From Spirochaetota bacterium (GTDB lineage: Bacteria; Spirochaetota; UBA4802; JAFGJZ01), in contig JAFGRW010000030.1 in NCBI GenBank assembly GCA_016934935.1, positions 1 through 54,832 on the forward strand: 54,832 bases of DNA. The letters run 5' to 3'. Made by a program: the position numbers and the translations under genes. Shown one piece after another: positions 16,571 through 25,669 of the stretch. Within the stretch, counting starts at the first letter, position 1; each line of letters opens with the position of its first letter. The notes beneath the pieces were generated by a model. The model did not search any database. It had not been told where the DNA came from and was given only the letters and a program-made list of their open reading frames with translations.

Positions 16571-17945
16571 TAATTTTAAATATAAACGCGGATTAACGAT
16601 TTTCGCTACCGCGTTTATATTTATTTTGCTTTTAACTGTGCTTATTTCAAACAGCTGCACTAAAGAGCCCCCCGAATCTTTTGAAACAGAAGACAACCCT
16701 TTTACATTAATCATGACCAATGATTCTTATATTGCCTACGAGCTATCAATGCCAGTAGGGAAACCTCCGCTTAAAGATTACTATAATGCCCAGAACTTTG
16801 GAATACGTAATAAGAATTTAAATAATAAATACCATCTGGGAGAAGACTGGAACGGTATTGGCGGCGGTGATACAGATCTTAGTGATCCGGTGTACAGCAT
16901 AGGCAATGGTCTTGTTATTTTTGCAGCAAACGCCGGTCCAGGATGGGGCAACGTTGTAATGATTTTACATAGACTGAAAAATGACAAATTAATCTGCTCA
17001 CTTTACGGTCACTTGCATGACTACCATGTAAAACCAGGTGATTTTGTAAAACACCGTTTTCAAATAGGTAATATAGGAAATGCAGACGGGCTCTACTATG
17101 CTCATCTCCATTTTGAATTAAGAGAAGATATTTCACTTGGCGTGGAAGGCGGGTATTCCAATTCAACAAAAGGATATCTTAATCCTACAGACTTTATCAT
17201 TTCCTATAATGACCAATTTTTAGAATCTCCATTTTTAATAAAAGATGGAGATTCCGTTACCGAAAGATTTTTAACTCCTCCAGGCTTCCAGAGAGAAAAT
17301 TTTAATAAAGGTAGTTATGAAAATTTTATTCAAAATCTTCCCCTGAAACCTTATGGACACAAAGTGCGCTATTATAATAAAAAGATCAAAAACCCGAAAG
17401 GTATTTATATATCTGTTCTCGATTACGATACAGGCGACCGTGATCTGCTTCAATGTGCTGACGCGGTAATGCTTTTAAGAGCCGAATATTTTTTCAATAA
17501 ATCGGATTTTTCAAACATTCATTTCACATTTTTAAGCGATGGTAAGCCGCGTTTTTACAATTCTTTCGGAGGCAGGTTAAATGATTATAATAATTTTAGA
17601 AATTATATGAACTACATATTTTCTTACGCCAACACTGCTTCTCTTATTAAAGAACTTAAACCAGTCAATATCAGGGATGTTAAACCGGGGGATGTTTTTA
17701 TACAGACAGGTTCTCCATACGGTCATGCAATTATTGTAATTGATACCGCTGTTTCAGCTTCGGGTAAAAAAATGTTTATGCTTGCTCAAAGCTTTATGCC
17801 GGCTCAAGAAATTCAGATATTAATTAATCCCACGAATTCGGCGATATCTCCATGGTATAGAGCCGATTCAAAAAAGATTATAACGCCGGAATGGGTTTTT
17901 AGATCAGATGATTTAAAACGATTTAATAAACCTGATAATTTATAA
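16557..17945 (+). CDS. Lipoprotein fusing an M23 (LytM) peptidase to DUF4846
   Basis: 462 residues. A long signal sequence ends at a relaxed lipobox (SNSC, Cys34). Residues about 75-215 are an M23 metallopeptidase domain with a complete set of residues: His93 and Asp97 in HLGED, His152 in YGHLH, and His183/His185 in AHLHFEL. It should cleave peptidoglycan cross-bridges. Residues about 240-460 match DUF4846: landmarks LPLKPYGHKV, DRDLLQCADAVMLLRAEY, DVKPGDVFIQ and the terminal PEWVFRSDDLKRF. DUF4846 is usually a stand-alone secreted protein. It starts inside argB (14-nt overlap). Envelope location is inferred from the lipobox. Confidence 0.85.
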   Translation: MKIYNNFKYKRGLTIFATAFIFILLLTVLISNSCTKEPPESFETEDNPFTLIMTNDSYIAYELSMPVGKPPLKDYYNAQNFGIRNKNLNNKYHLGEDWNGIGGGDTDLSDPVYSIGNGLVIFAANAGPGWGNVVMILHRLKNDKLICSLYGHLHDYHVKPGDFVKHRFQIGNIGNADGLYYAHLHFELREDISLGVEGGYSNSTKGYLNPTDFIISYNDQFLESPFLIKDGDSVTERFLTPPGFQRENFNKGSYENFIQNLPLKPYGHKVRYYNKKIKNPKGIYISVLDYDTGDRDLLQCADAVMLLRAEYFFNKSDFSNIHFTFLSDGKPRFYNSFGGRLNDYNNFRNYMNYIFSYANTASLIKELKPVNIRDVKPGDVFIQTGSPYGHAIIVIDTAVSASGKKMFMLAQSFMPAQEIQILINPTNSAISPWYRADSKKIITPEWVFRSDDLKRFNKPDNL

Positions 17946-18059
17946 ATCCTTTTAAAAAGCCTTTTTTTAAAAATAATTGACAGAAGCGTATACCAAGTCT
18001 TCCATATTGTATGTATTTTAGAAATTATTATATTTTATCAGCTAGAAAAGGAGAATAAA

Positions 18060-19658
18060 ATGAAAAGACTTTCACTTGGTCTTGATTCAAGCACCCAAAG
18101 TATGACCGGAGTGCTTATTGACATTGATAACGGCGAAATAGTTTACAGCAAATCTCTCGATTATGCATCGGATCCCCGGTTAAACTGCTACGGAATTAAT
18201 CATAAAGAGTATCTCGTTCCTCCAAGAGAAGCAGGTGAGGCTGATCAGCCTCCATTGATGTATATTGCCTCTATTGATGCGCTTTTTGAAGATATGAAAA
18301 AAGACGGCATAGACATGTCGGCAATTAAGGTTATTAACACATCAGGCCAACAGCATGGACACCTTTATCTTAATAATAAAGCAAAATCTCTTTTTTCTTC
18401 ACTTAATGATGCCGGCAATGATAGTGGAGACCTTGTTTCAATAATCGGTTCTTCATTCTCATATCAGACCGCTCCCATTTGGAAAACATCCAATACCGAA
18501 ACACAAGCTAACGCGATCAGGGAAGCCGTCGGCGGGAAAGACAAAATGATAATGATTTCCGGATCAGATTCTCCGTTGCGTTTTACTGGTGCAGTAATCC
18601 GCCGTGTTGGTGAACAGTTTCCGCAAGTTTACCAGCAAACCGAAAAAATTCAGCTTATATCAAGTTTTATACCGGCAGTTTTATGTGGCAATAGTGAAGT
18701 TCCTATTGATTTTGGAAATGCATGCGGTATGTCTCTGATGAATTATGAACAACGTAACTGGTCAAACACTCTTATTGACGCCGTATCATCTTCTTTACCT
18801 GGCGGCAACAGTTCTTTAACTGCTAAACTTCCTGACATAACCTCCCCCGACTCTATTGTAGGTTCTATTGCCACATATTTTAAAGAAAAATACGGCTTTA
18901 ACGAGTGTGTTATAGCAGCGGGATCAGGCGACAACCCACAGACTAAAGTTCTTATTAAAGGCGACCTGCTTAGTCTTGGAACAAGTTTTGTAAATATGGT
19001 AGCAACCGATGGTACCTCATACGATATGGGCGGTTTTGCCAATGCCATGTACGACGGTGTTGGACGACCATTTATGTTTGGTTGTCGAACAAACGGCGCG
19101 ATGGTATGGGATCGAGTTCGTGCAAATTACGGTTTGACAAAAAAAGATTATAAAAAAGCGGAAGAAGCTCTAAAATCGGCACCGCCTGCAAACGGAATTT
19201 TTATGTGGCAAGTAGATAACGAGTCTTTCCCTCCATCTAAAAAATTTGACCCGGTAAGAATTGGTTCAAACACCGGTTCTCTGGAATTTGATTATTCCGG
19301 AATCATTGACTCTTCTCTCGCGGCTGTTTTCACCTATTCACAGGCATTCGCGCGCAAGACAAGCGAGCCCCTTTATATTACAGGGGGTCCTACATCCAGC
19401 GAGGGAATAATGAGAAGAGCCGCAGGCATTTGGGGGCGTCCAGTTGTAACGATTGGTTCAGTTGGGGCAGGTCTTGGTACGGCTGTAGCAGGAGCTCAGG
19501 CTCTTTCCAAGCATACAAAAGAAAGCTTTGACGCCGAGCAGCTTTCCGCATCTGTTCTTCCAAGAGGAAAGGCGATCAACCCAATAGAGGACGATGTAAA
19601 AAAATACAAAGAATACCTTCCAAAATTCAAGGAAACTTTTGAAAAATACGCAATGTAA
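18060..19658 (+). CDS. xylB: FGGY-family sugar kinase, probable xylulokinase
   Basis: 532 residues. FGGY kinases phosphorylate sugars with ATP; this one most resembles D-xylulose kinases. Evidence is the N-terminal phosphate motif LGLDSSTQSMTGVLID, VINTSGQQHGHLYL near 98, GSGDNPQTKVLIKGDLLSLGTSF near 298, and the C-terminal GGPTSSEGIMRRAAGIWGRPV adenosine-binding segment. ATG 18060 has AAGGAG 8 nt upstream. A TTGACA at 17977 has no well-spaced -10. It is monocistronic with a very strong terminator. No xylose isomerase or transporter is adjacent, so the exact sugar is not proven. Confidence 0.85.
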   Translation: MKRLSLGLDSSTQSMTGVLIDIDNGEIVYSKSLDYASDPRLNCYGINHKEYLVPPREAGEADQPPLMYIASIDALFEDMKKDGIDMSAIKVINTSGQQHGHLYLNNKAKSLFSSLNDAGNDSGDLVSIIGSSFSYQTAPIWKTSNTETQANAIREAVGGKDKMIMISGSDSPLRFTGAVIRRVGEQFPQVYQQTEKIQLISSFIPAVLCGNSEVPIDFGNACGMSLMNYEQRNWSNTLIDAVSSSLPGGNSSLTAKLPDITSPDSIVGSIATYFKEKYGFNECVIAAGSGDNPQTKVLIKGDLLSLGTSFVNMVATDGTSYDMGGFANAMYDGVGRPFMFGCRTNGAMVWDRVRANYGLTKKDYKKAEEALKSAPPANGIFMWQVDNESFPPSKKFDPVRIGSNTGSLEFDYSGIIDSSLAAVFTYSQAFARKTSEPLYITGGPTSSEGIMRRAAGIWGRPVVTIGSVGAGLGTAVAGAQALSKHTKESFDAEQLSASVLPRGKAINPIEDDVKKYKEYLPKFKETFEKYAM

Positions 19659-19660
19659 AT

Positions 19661-19692
19661 ATTCAGCCCTCTGTACAAACAGAGGGCTGAAT
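19661..19692. terminator. Bidirectional terminator between xylB and the cyclase gene
   Basis: A perfect 14-bp stem, ATTCAGCCCTCTGT / ACAGAGGGCTGAAT, loop ACAA, followed on plus by TTATTTTATT. It separates two convergent genes and probably serves both. Confidence 0.9.
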
Positions 19693-19711
19693 TTATTTTA
19701 TTCAAATAATA

Positions 19712-21478
19712 TTATCTATTAATTAAGGCAACACTACTCCAGTTAGCAGGAGGTTTTTTTATCAGCTTGTTGCATCGTTTAATGTACATTGCCGATAAAT
19801 AATCCCAAGGCATCTCTTCATGACAATATAAAAAGCATTTTAACGCATCATTGAATTTTCCGTCGCGATAATATTCTATCCCTTTATTGTATTCACCAAG
19901 ATAACGTTTTTTATGTTTTTTATTTTTTTCCTTGTCTGATTCAAAATACTCGTAAACAGTTACAGGCTCGGTCTCTCCTTTTAGTTTCACACAATCAACA
20001 TATCTTAAATTCAAATCATCACTATTCTCTAAATCTGAATAGGTGCTTTTGCTCAGCAATACTGGAACACGATACATCTGAGCTATCTGGCTTATTCCGA
20101 AAGCTGTATTTACAGACTTTCCGGTTATTGTATACTGCATACGGCTGTTAGACCCTACATTTCCAGCTATTACTTCTCCAGTATGCAAACCTATACTATA
20201 ATCAATAAGAGGCAAATTCTTTTCCGAAAGCTCTCGGTTAAGTGTAATCAAATAGTCTCTCAGATTATCCGCACACTCCAAGGCAATATTTGAATGCTTT
20301 CCATTTGAAACAGGTGCTCCAAATACTGCTAAAAGAGAGTCCGCTATAAACTTGTTAACCAGACCGCCTGTTGATTCAATTAAACCGCTCATTCTGTCAA
20401 AGAAAATATTCAAGTAAGTTATCTGGTCTTCAGCTTTAAGGTCTGAAACCGTATCTGTATAGTTACAAATATCCACAACCATCAAGGTCACAAAAACTTT
20501 ATCACCTTCAAGATTTAATGAACCTTTTAAAAGAAAATTTCTGACAACAGGGTCTACCATGTCGCCAAAAGTATCTTTTATAAACTCTTTTTCTTTTAAA
20601 GATATGACTGAGTTATTTATTAATTCTGCTAAAAATCCAACCTCATCCGGAGATGTAATTAAATTTCTTCCAGAATAGTCACCTCTTCCCATTTTGGTAA
20701 TAACATTTGTCATAGACAATATTAGTCTTCTATGATATTTCACTATCAGCGCATACACAACCGAAGTTACAACTAGAAATATAATATAATATGTTTTAAT
20801 ATCATCAAATGCTTCTATATTTTTATTACTTATAGAAATATTATAAATATATTGCATTAAAATTGCTGAAGGAACAACCGTAGTAGAGATAAACAGCATA
20901 ATACTTTTAAAAATTAAGCCTGGTAAAAAAGCTGACGAACAACTGTTTACATCACTATTGTCAGCAAAACGCGGAATAAAGATTCCAGCGACCAGATAAT
21001 CACATATAACAAAAGAGATAGAAGATACACCCAAACATATCAATATTAATGACAAAAACACTCCGGAAATTACAAAATCAAAATACTTATTTAATACCGC
21101 AAAATAGACCAGATAAAAAAGAGGTGCAGCCCAGACAACTAAAAGAAAAACCGCGCTAAGTAAAGGAGAGTAAAAAAGCCTTTTACTCCTCTGCCTTTTT
21201 ATATCTAGCCCTTTTTTTTTGGCAAAAGGAAGCATTATAAATGAAACAGCAATAGACAAAACAAAAGAGACAAGTAAATATATATGTTCCATCGATTTGA
21301 GTAGTGGCTCAACTATTTGATTATTCCCGCCTAACTGTGCGTTTGACATGATCCATTTAAATCCGATTAAGCCAAACAACACGCAAGATAACAAAAAGAA
21401 ACCAATTATAAAGACATAAAAAATCCGATAAGATGACAGTTTGTTTTTATCGTGTTCCTTATTGTATTTTTTTTTCAT
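19712..21478 (-). CDS. Six-TM HAMP-linked class III cyclase with altered catalytic motif
   Basis: 588 residues from ATG 21478; CGGAG sits 7 nt upstream, making this better than the TTG three bases earlier. Six hydrophobic helices occupy about 1-240, followed by a HAMP-like linker (about 250-300), a class III cyclase domain (about 325-505) and a short TPR-like tail. The metal Asp of VVDICNYT and the Asp of FIADSLLAVFG are kept (the usual GD is AD). In ITGKSVNTAFGIS the Asn is kept but the Arg expected after AxxA/S is Gly. cAMP synthesis is therefore uncertain. The glycosyltransferase gene lies 31 nt upstream on the same strand. Confidence 0.8.
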   Translation of the reverse strand: MKKKYNKEHDKNKLSSYRIFYVFIIGFFLLSCVLFGLIGFKWIMSNAQLGGNNQIVEPLLKSMEHIYLLVSFVLSIAVSFIMLPFAKKKGLDIKRQRSKRLFYSPLLSAVFLLVVWAAPLFYLVYFAVLNKYFDFVISGVFLSLILICLGVSSISFVICDYLVAGIFIPRFADNSDVNSCSSAFLPGLIFKSIMLFISTTVVPSAILMQYIYNISISNKNIEAFDDIKTYYIIFLVVTSVVYALIVKYHRRLILSMTNVITKMGRGDYSGRNLITSPDEVGFLAELINNSVISLKEKEFIKDTFGDMVDPVVRNFLLKGSLNLEGDKVFVTLMVVDICNYTDTVSDLKAEDQITYLNIFFDRMSGLIESTGGLVNKFIADSLLAVFGAPVSNGKHSNIALECADNLRDYLITLNRELSEKNLPLIDYSIGLHTGEVIAGNVGSNSRMQYTITGKSVNTAFGISQIAQMYRVPVLLSKSTYSDLENSDDLNLRYVDCVKLKGETEPVTVYEYFESDKEKNKKHKKRYLGEYNKGIEYYRDGKFNDALKCFLYCHEEMPWDYLSAMYIKRCNKLIKKPPANWSSVALINR

Positions 21479-21509
21479 CAAAATACTCCGTTATATCTAA
21501 TGGTCCAAT

Positions 21510-22196
21510 TTAATTCTGAGGGTAAAGCAGCAACTCTCCCTGGATAAAATTCAAATAGTATTCCGGATCGTGCGAAAGAATCGAAATATCATTAATGGTA
21601 CCATCTAATATTTTACTGCAATGTACTTCTCGAACCTTTTTTTTATAGTGCGCGGATTGTATCCACAATTGAAGAATCAGCGATTCATCAAATTCTTCAA
21701 GAGTCATCTCTTTTAATGAATTAATAGCAAATCCCTTAAACGGAGAAAAAACATCGCTCAAACAGAACCCGGTAACAGAATTTATTTTTTGTGAAACAGG
21801 CTCAGATGGATTAATTATTAGATAATCGTCAGTTTTTTGTTTCATCTGTTTACGGCTGATATTAACAATATCAGCGCCGCTATCCAAGATTTCACGCATC
21901 AATGCCACAGGTTCAGTAAAGTTTTCATTCGATATATCAAGAAAATAGACACGCTCAAAATCATGTTTAGCAGCATACTCCATTACTGTAATAAATGAAC
22001 CACCATATCCCAGCGGACTTTCATGACGTATATACTTAAGTTTTTCACCAGTTTTAATAAGATCTCCAATACCATCATCCGAACCATCATCAACTATTAA
22101 TACATCATTAACATCCTGAACATAAGTATACAACTCCGCTATTCTTCTTGGAGTTATTGTTGCCTGATTATAGATTGGTAATGCTATCAACTCCAT
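21510..22196 (-). CDS. Small GT2-like glycosyltransferase
   Basis: 228 residues with a GT-A fold start: IALPIYNQ near 4, the nucleotide-binding VDDGSDDGIGD near 35, and a DxS-type metal motif in YFLDIS near 84. It is short for a family 2 glycosyltransferase and has no membrane helix, so it may be cytoplasmic or use the membrane partner encoded just upstream. The ATG overlaps the upstream gene's stop as TAATG, which implies tight coupling to the four-TM protein. Donor and acceptor cannot be read from the sequence; polyprenyl-phosphate or envelope glycan synthesis is possible. Confidence 0.65.
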   Translation of the reverse strand: MELIALPIYNQATITPRRIAELYTYVQDVNDVLIVDDGSDDGIGDLIKTGEKLKYIRHESPLGYGGSFITVMEYAAKHDFERVYFLDISNENFTEPVALMREILDSGADIVNISRKQMKQKTDDYLIINPSEPVSQKINSVTGFCLSDVFSPFKGFAINSLKEMTLEEFDESLILQLWIQSAHYKKKVREVHCSKILDGTINDISILSHDPEYYLNFIQGELLLYPQN

Positions 22197-22696
22197 TATT
22201 TAAACTCCTGCCGGGCTGTTTTACCAACTAAAAGAACTATTGTGTAAACCAGCAAAATCTCTAACAATACCAGCATAAACGGTATAAAAAAGTAGATTAT
22301 AGAAGGATATTTTGTTAATGGATTAGAACCAAAAACAGCTTCTAAAGAAACATAAAACGGCATATCTGTAAAAGCATTAATCAGCCGATATACAATCCAG
22401 GGAATCAAAATAATCGAAAAACATATAAAAAAAAGTCGAGCCCATTTTTTTCTTTTTAAAAGCTGGAGTGAAACCCACGCTGATACAACTCCAATTGCGA
22501 AACCTATAAAAATCATAATTATTAGATCTGAAAAAAAGAATTTAAAAACCATATTAATTATTGTAAACCACAGATTTGACGCAAATCCGAAATGCTCTAA
22601 AACCAAAGCAATTCCGTATGATAAACATATTAACGAGCATAAAAGCGTGAAAATAAAATATATTACAGATACCAGAGTTATTCCTGGTTTTTTCAT
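22196..22696 (-). CDS. Four-helix integral membrane protein
   Basis: 166 residues from ATG 22696, preceded by GGGGTG with a 6-nt gap; a longer reading from 22792 would add a basic extension without an SD. Four hydrophobic segments (about 7-30, 42-70, 80-105 and 130-160) fill almost the whole protein, with a basic KRKKWAR loop. I recognise no family. It is coupled through TAATG to the glycosyltransferase downstream, so it could anchor that enzyme or move its lipid carrier. This is inference from position only. Confidence 0.5.
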   Translation of the reverse strand: MKKPGITLVSVIYFIFTLLCSLICLSYGIALVLEHFGFASNLWFTIINMVFKFFFSDLIIMIFIGFAIGVVSAWVSLQLLKRKKWARLFFICFSIILIPWIVYRLINAFTDMPFYVSLEAVFGSNPLTKYPSIIYFFIPFMLVLLEILLVYTIVLLVGKTARQEFK

Positions 22697-22842
22697 AAGC
22701 AACACCCCATAGCATAATTTATTAATTTTTTTATATCTGACTTTTTTATCCAGTTTATATGTAAAATCAAGCACTTTAACTGTAAAAACCACTACTATTT
22801 AAAATTACAGCTCAAGACCTAAAAGCGGGCTTCTTAATATTA

Positions 22843-22870
22843 TTGACAACTGAAAATTAGCTAATTTAAT
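22843..22870 (+). promoter_or_regulatory. Promoter implying a near-leaderless transcript
   Basis: TTGACA, a 16-nt spacer, then TTTAAT. Transcription would begin near 22877, only a few bases before the ATG at 22881. Confidence 0.45.
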
Positions 22871-22880
22871 GGACTCTATT

Positions 22881-23891
22881 ATGAGCGAAGAAATAACAGA
22901 AATATATAAACACAATATCTTCATAAAATGCCGCTTTAAATCAAGCGCGCGGAACCTTTATGGCTTAATACTTATCGATTTTAACCCTTCCGGAGCTGTT
23001 GACAATTACCAGGCTATTGCTTCTACTTTTTCTGAGATATATGAGATTAATCCGCAATCAGGGTGGGAAGACTACGAAAACCAGATTGTACAAACCAAGT
23101 GGAACGGTAAATATAACAATAATATTACCCGTGACTTTCAACTGCAACTTGACTCCCTTTTTGATGACACTTTTCAGAGAACTCAGCTTTTCGAGGCCGC
23201 CAACGATTATGATTACGGGTCTGCCGAACAAATTCTTTATGACACTGCAAGACGCATATTACAGGACAAAAATCTGAAGCTTGAATTAAACATACAGGAA
23301 GTTTCGGCTGATGAAATAACAATGATTCGAAATCAGCGTGAAATTGAACGCCAGCAGAAATACCAACAGGATAAAGAATCCGAATTTTCTATCGAAGAGG
23401 GCTCTGTAGTGTTAAATTCATCCCTTGTGCTCTCTCCAGTTAACGGAAAACCTCTTTATGATTTGAAAATTGGCGAAAAGATAATGATAAAACTTGATCC
23501 TTCATCATCTAGGAATCAACAATATATTTCTCTTTATAATTTGAAAACAGATGCAAATACATATCTTTCTGTTCCTGCTGAAGTTATTGACATCAAAGCC
23601 GCATCGAAAGCGGAACCAGTTCAAATTTTAACCAGAATTGAAGATTCTGTTTACGCAAAAGCAGTCGAAGACGAAAGACAGGTAAAACTAAGAATGTTTA
23701 ATGCTGCAACCGACCGCTCCATTCAGGTTATGAAAAATTCATCAAAAAAAGCCGTATCAACCCAAACTATAGCAAACTATAATCGTCAAGATTCGGTTTT
23801 GAACGAAAATTCAAGCATTACAATTGTATTAGCTCTTGCACTTGCTCTTCTTTTATTTTTAATTATTATTGCCATATATCTTCTTTTATAG
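22881..23891 (+). CDS. C-tail-anchored protein of unknown function
   Basis: 336 residues from ATG 22881. A single hydrophobic helix at the very C terminus (last about 25 residues, TIVLALALALLLFL...) marks a tail-anchored protein whose soluble part faces the cytoplasm. The N-terminal half has a beta-rich segment, then a Gln/Arg/Glu-rich helix (REIERQQKYQQDK), then a beta domain near 170-230. No family recognised. No SD precedes 22869 or 22881. The -10 element would overlap the ATG at 22869, so the second start is more likely and the mRNA may be almost leaderless. glnA-like starts 24 nt downstream. Confidence 0.55.
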   Translation: MSEEITEIYKHNIFIKCRFKSSARNLYGLILIDFNPSGAVDNYQAIASTFSEIYEINPQSGWEDYENQIVQTKWNGKYNNNITRDFQLQLDSLFDDTFQRTQLFEAANDYDYGSAEQILYDTARRILQDKNLKLELNIQEVSADEITMIRNQREIERQQKYQQDKESEFSIEEGSVVLNSSLVLSPVNGKPLYDLKIGEKIMIKLDPSSSRNQQYISLYNLKTDANTYLSVPAEVIDIKAASKAEPVQILTRIEDSVYAKAVEDERQVKLRMFNAATDRSIQVMKNSSKKAVSTQTIANYNRQDSVLNENSSITIVLALALALLLFLIIIAIYLLL

Positions 23892-23915
23892 AATCATAAC
23901 TTAACAGGTAAGAAA

Positions 23916-25244
23916 ATGGATCGGGATAAAGACTATATCATAAAACTTTCTAATGAGAAAAATGTAAAATTTATCAAGCTATGGTTTACAGACATTCTTG
24001 GTATGCTAAAAAGTTTTACTATTACAATTGATGAATTGGAAGATGCATTATGCGAAGGTATCAGATTTGACGGTGCAACTCTTGGTGGGTTTATACGGAC
24101 AAATGAACACGAGATGATCGCTTTGCCCGACGCATCTACTTTTCAAATACTTCCATGGCGTCCAAACGAAGATTCCGTAGCCAGGATGTTCTGTGATATT
24201 TATACAAGTGATATGAAACATTACGAGGAAGATTCACGTTATATATTACGTAAAACACTTAAAGCGGCTTCAGATGCCGGATTTACTTTCTATACCGGAC
24301 CTGAAATAGAATTTTTCTTTTTCAAATCAACAGAGAAACCCGAGTTACTTGATAAGGGTGGATACTTTGACTTAACCCCTCTTGACCTTGCAGCTGATTA
24401 TCGAAGAATGACTGTTTTAACTCTTGAAAAAATGGGTATAAACGTAATTTCATCACATCATGAAGGAGCTCATAGTCAGCACGAGATCGACCTTCGTCAT
24501 GAAGATGCATTAACAACAGCTGACAATATTATGACATTTAGAATTGTTGCCAAGGAGATTGCCCAGGTAAACAATATTTATGCTTCTTTTATGCCAAAAC
24601 CCTTGTCTTACCAGAACGGTTCCGGCATGCATCTTCATCTTTCACTTTTTGATAAAGACGATAACAACGCATTTTTTTCGACAAAGGATAAAAATAACCT
24701 ATCAGACACCGCTAAACATTTTATAGCCGGATTACTGACATATGTTCCTGAATTTACAGCCATAACTAATCAATGGTCAAACTCATATAAAAGATTTGTT
24801 TACGGTCACGAAGCCCCCACACATATTTCATGGAGCAACTGTTTAAACAGTGCATTGATACGTATACCAGAGATGCGTAAAGAAAAACCCGATTCCATGC
24901 GAATAGAGCTAAGAAATCCGGATCCTTCGTGCAACCCATATCTGGTATTTTCAGCAATACTCGCTGCCGGCATGGATGGTATCAATAACAAACTTGAGCT
25001 CGAACCTGCACTTGAAGATCTTCAGAATAATTCGAAGCTAGCCGATCCGGCCAAACTTGGATGCAAAAAACTGCCATCACATCTTTCGGAAGCTTTGTTG
25101 AATCTTCAAAAAAGTGATTTTATGAAAAAAACTTTAGGGACAAAAGTAATAGAAAAATTTATCGAAAACAAGGTACTGGAAATAGCGGAGCAAAACAGCT
25201 ATGTAACGGATTACGATATTATGAAATACTATCCGTTACTTTAA
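23916..25244 (+). CDS. Glutamine synthetase type I-alpha homologue
   Basis: 442 residues, the length of GSI-alpha enzymes (no adenylylation insert). Normal landmarks: the FDGATLGGF loop (51-59), metal ligands GPEIEF (128-133), HEIDL (189-193), NGSGMHLH (234-241) and NSYKRF (289-294). The usual family would condense glutamate with ammonia using ATP. The segment that normally reads RNRSxxIR is CLNSALIR (309-316), so two conserved Arg, one of them phosphate-binding, are replaced. The loop SHHEGAHSQHE is also unusual. It may be a GS with altered properties or a gamma-glutamyl ligase for another amine. The start has AGGTAAG before the ATG. Confidence 0.85.
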   Translation: MDRDKDYIIKLSNEKNVKFIKLWFTDILGMLKSFTITIDELEDALCEGIRFDGATLGGFIRTNEHEMIALPDASTFQILPWRPNEDSVARMFCDIYTSDMKHYEEDSRYILRKTLKAASDAGFTFYTGPEIEFFFFKSTEKPELLDKGGYFDLTPLDLAADYRRMTVLTLEKMGINVISSHHEGAHSQHEIDLRHEDALTTADNIMTFRIVAKEIAQVNNIYASFMPKPLSYQNGSGMHLHLSLFDKDDNNAFFSTKDKNNLSDTAKHFIAGLLTYVPEFTAITNQWSNSYKRFVYGHEAPTHISWSNCLNSALIRIPEMRKEKPDSMRIELRNPDPSCNPYLVFSAILAAGMDGINNKLELEPALEDLQNNSKLADPAKLGCKKLPSHLSEALLNLQKSDFMKKTLGTKVIEKFIENKVLEIAEQNSYVTDYDIMKYYPLL

Positions 25245-25321
25245 TTGTTGACGTATTATTACCTTATAACAGAGTAGTTTAATGAAATTCAAAGATATTA
25301 GTAATTATTAACGGTATTTTT

Positions 25322-25642
25322 ATGAAAATAACTGTTAATACTCAAAATAACACCTATTTTTTAATTCTGGACGGCAAGTTTAATATTGATCATATTGATG
25401 TTTTTGATGAGAACTTTCATTCCATAATAAAAAACAAGCCTGACGCCATTGCCATAAACCTTCAGAATGTTGAATATATTGATTCATCTGCGTTAGGGTC
25501 ATTAATAAAAGGCTTAAATCTTTGTAAAAAACTCAATATTAAGTTCTATCTTTGTGATTTAAAAGAGAACATTAATCTTGTTTTTAAGCTATCATATCTG
25601 GATAAGTTTTTTAATATCGTTTCTTCCAGTGAAATCAATTAA
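25322..25642 (+). CDS. STAS-domain anti-anti-sigma factor
   Basis: 106 residues, a single STAS domain. The core YIDSSALGSLIKGL carries the Ser that is phosphorylated in SpoIIAA/RsbV-type proteins (first Ser of DSSALG, near residue 58). It would act in a partner-switching cascade, releasing a sigma factor or regulating a target when unphosphorylated. No anti-sigma kinase or PP2C phosphatase gene is adjacent. The SD is weak. The cyclase and STAS genes in this region suggest a signalling neighbourhood, but no direct link is visible. Confidence 0.8.
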   Translation: MKITVNTQNNTYFLILDGKFNIDHIDVFDENFHSIIKNKPDAIAINLQNVEYIDSSALGSLIKGLNLCKKLNIKFYLCDLKENINLVFKLSYLDKFFNIVSSSEIN

Positions 25643-25669
25643 TAGCACGCATATTTAACGACTATCTGT

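Noticed and set aside
17977..18010. Sigma-70 promoter for xylB starting at TTGACA 17977
   Set aside because: No acceptable -10 occurs at 16-18 nt; nearest candidates are 20-22 nt away, so it is not listed.
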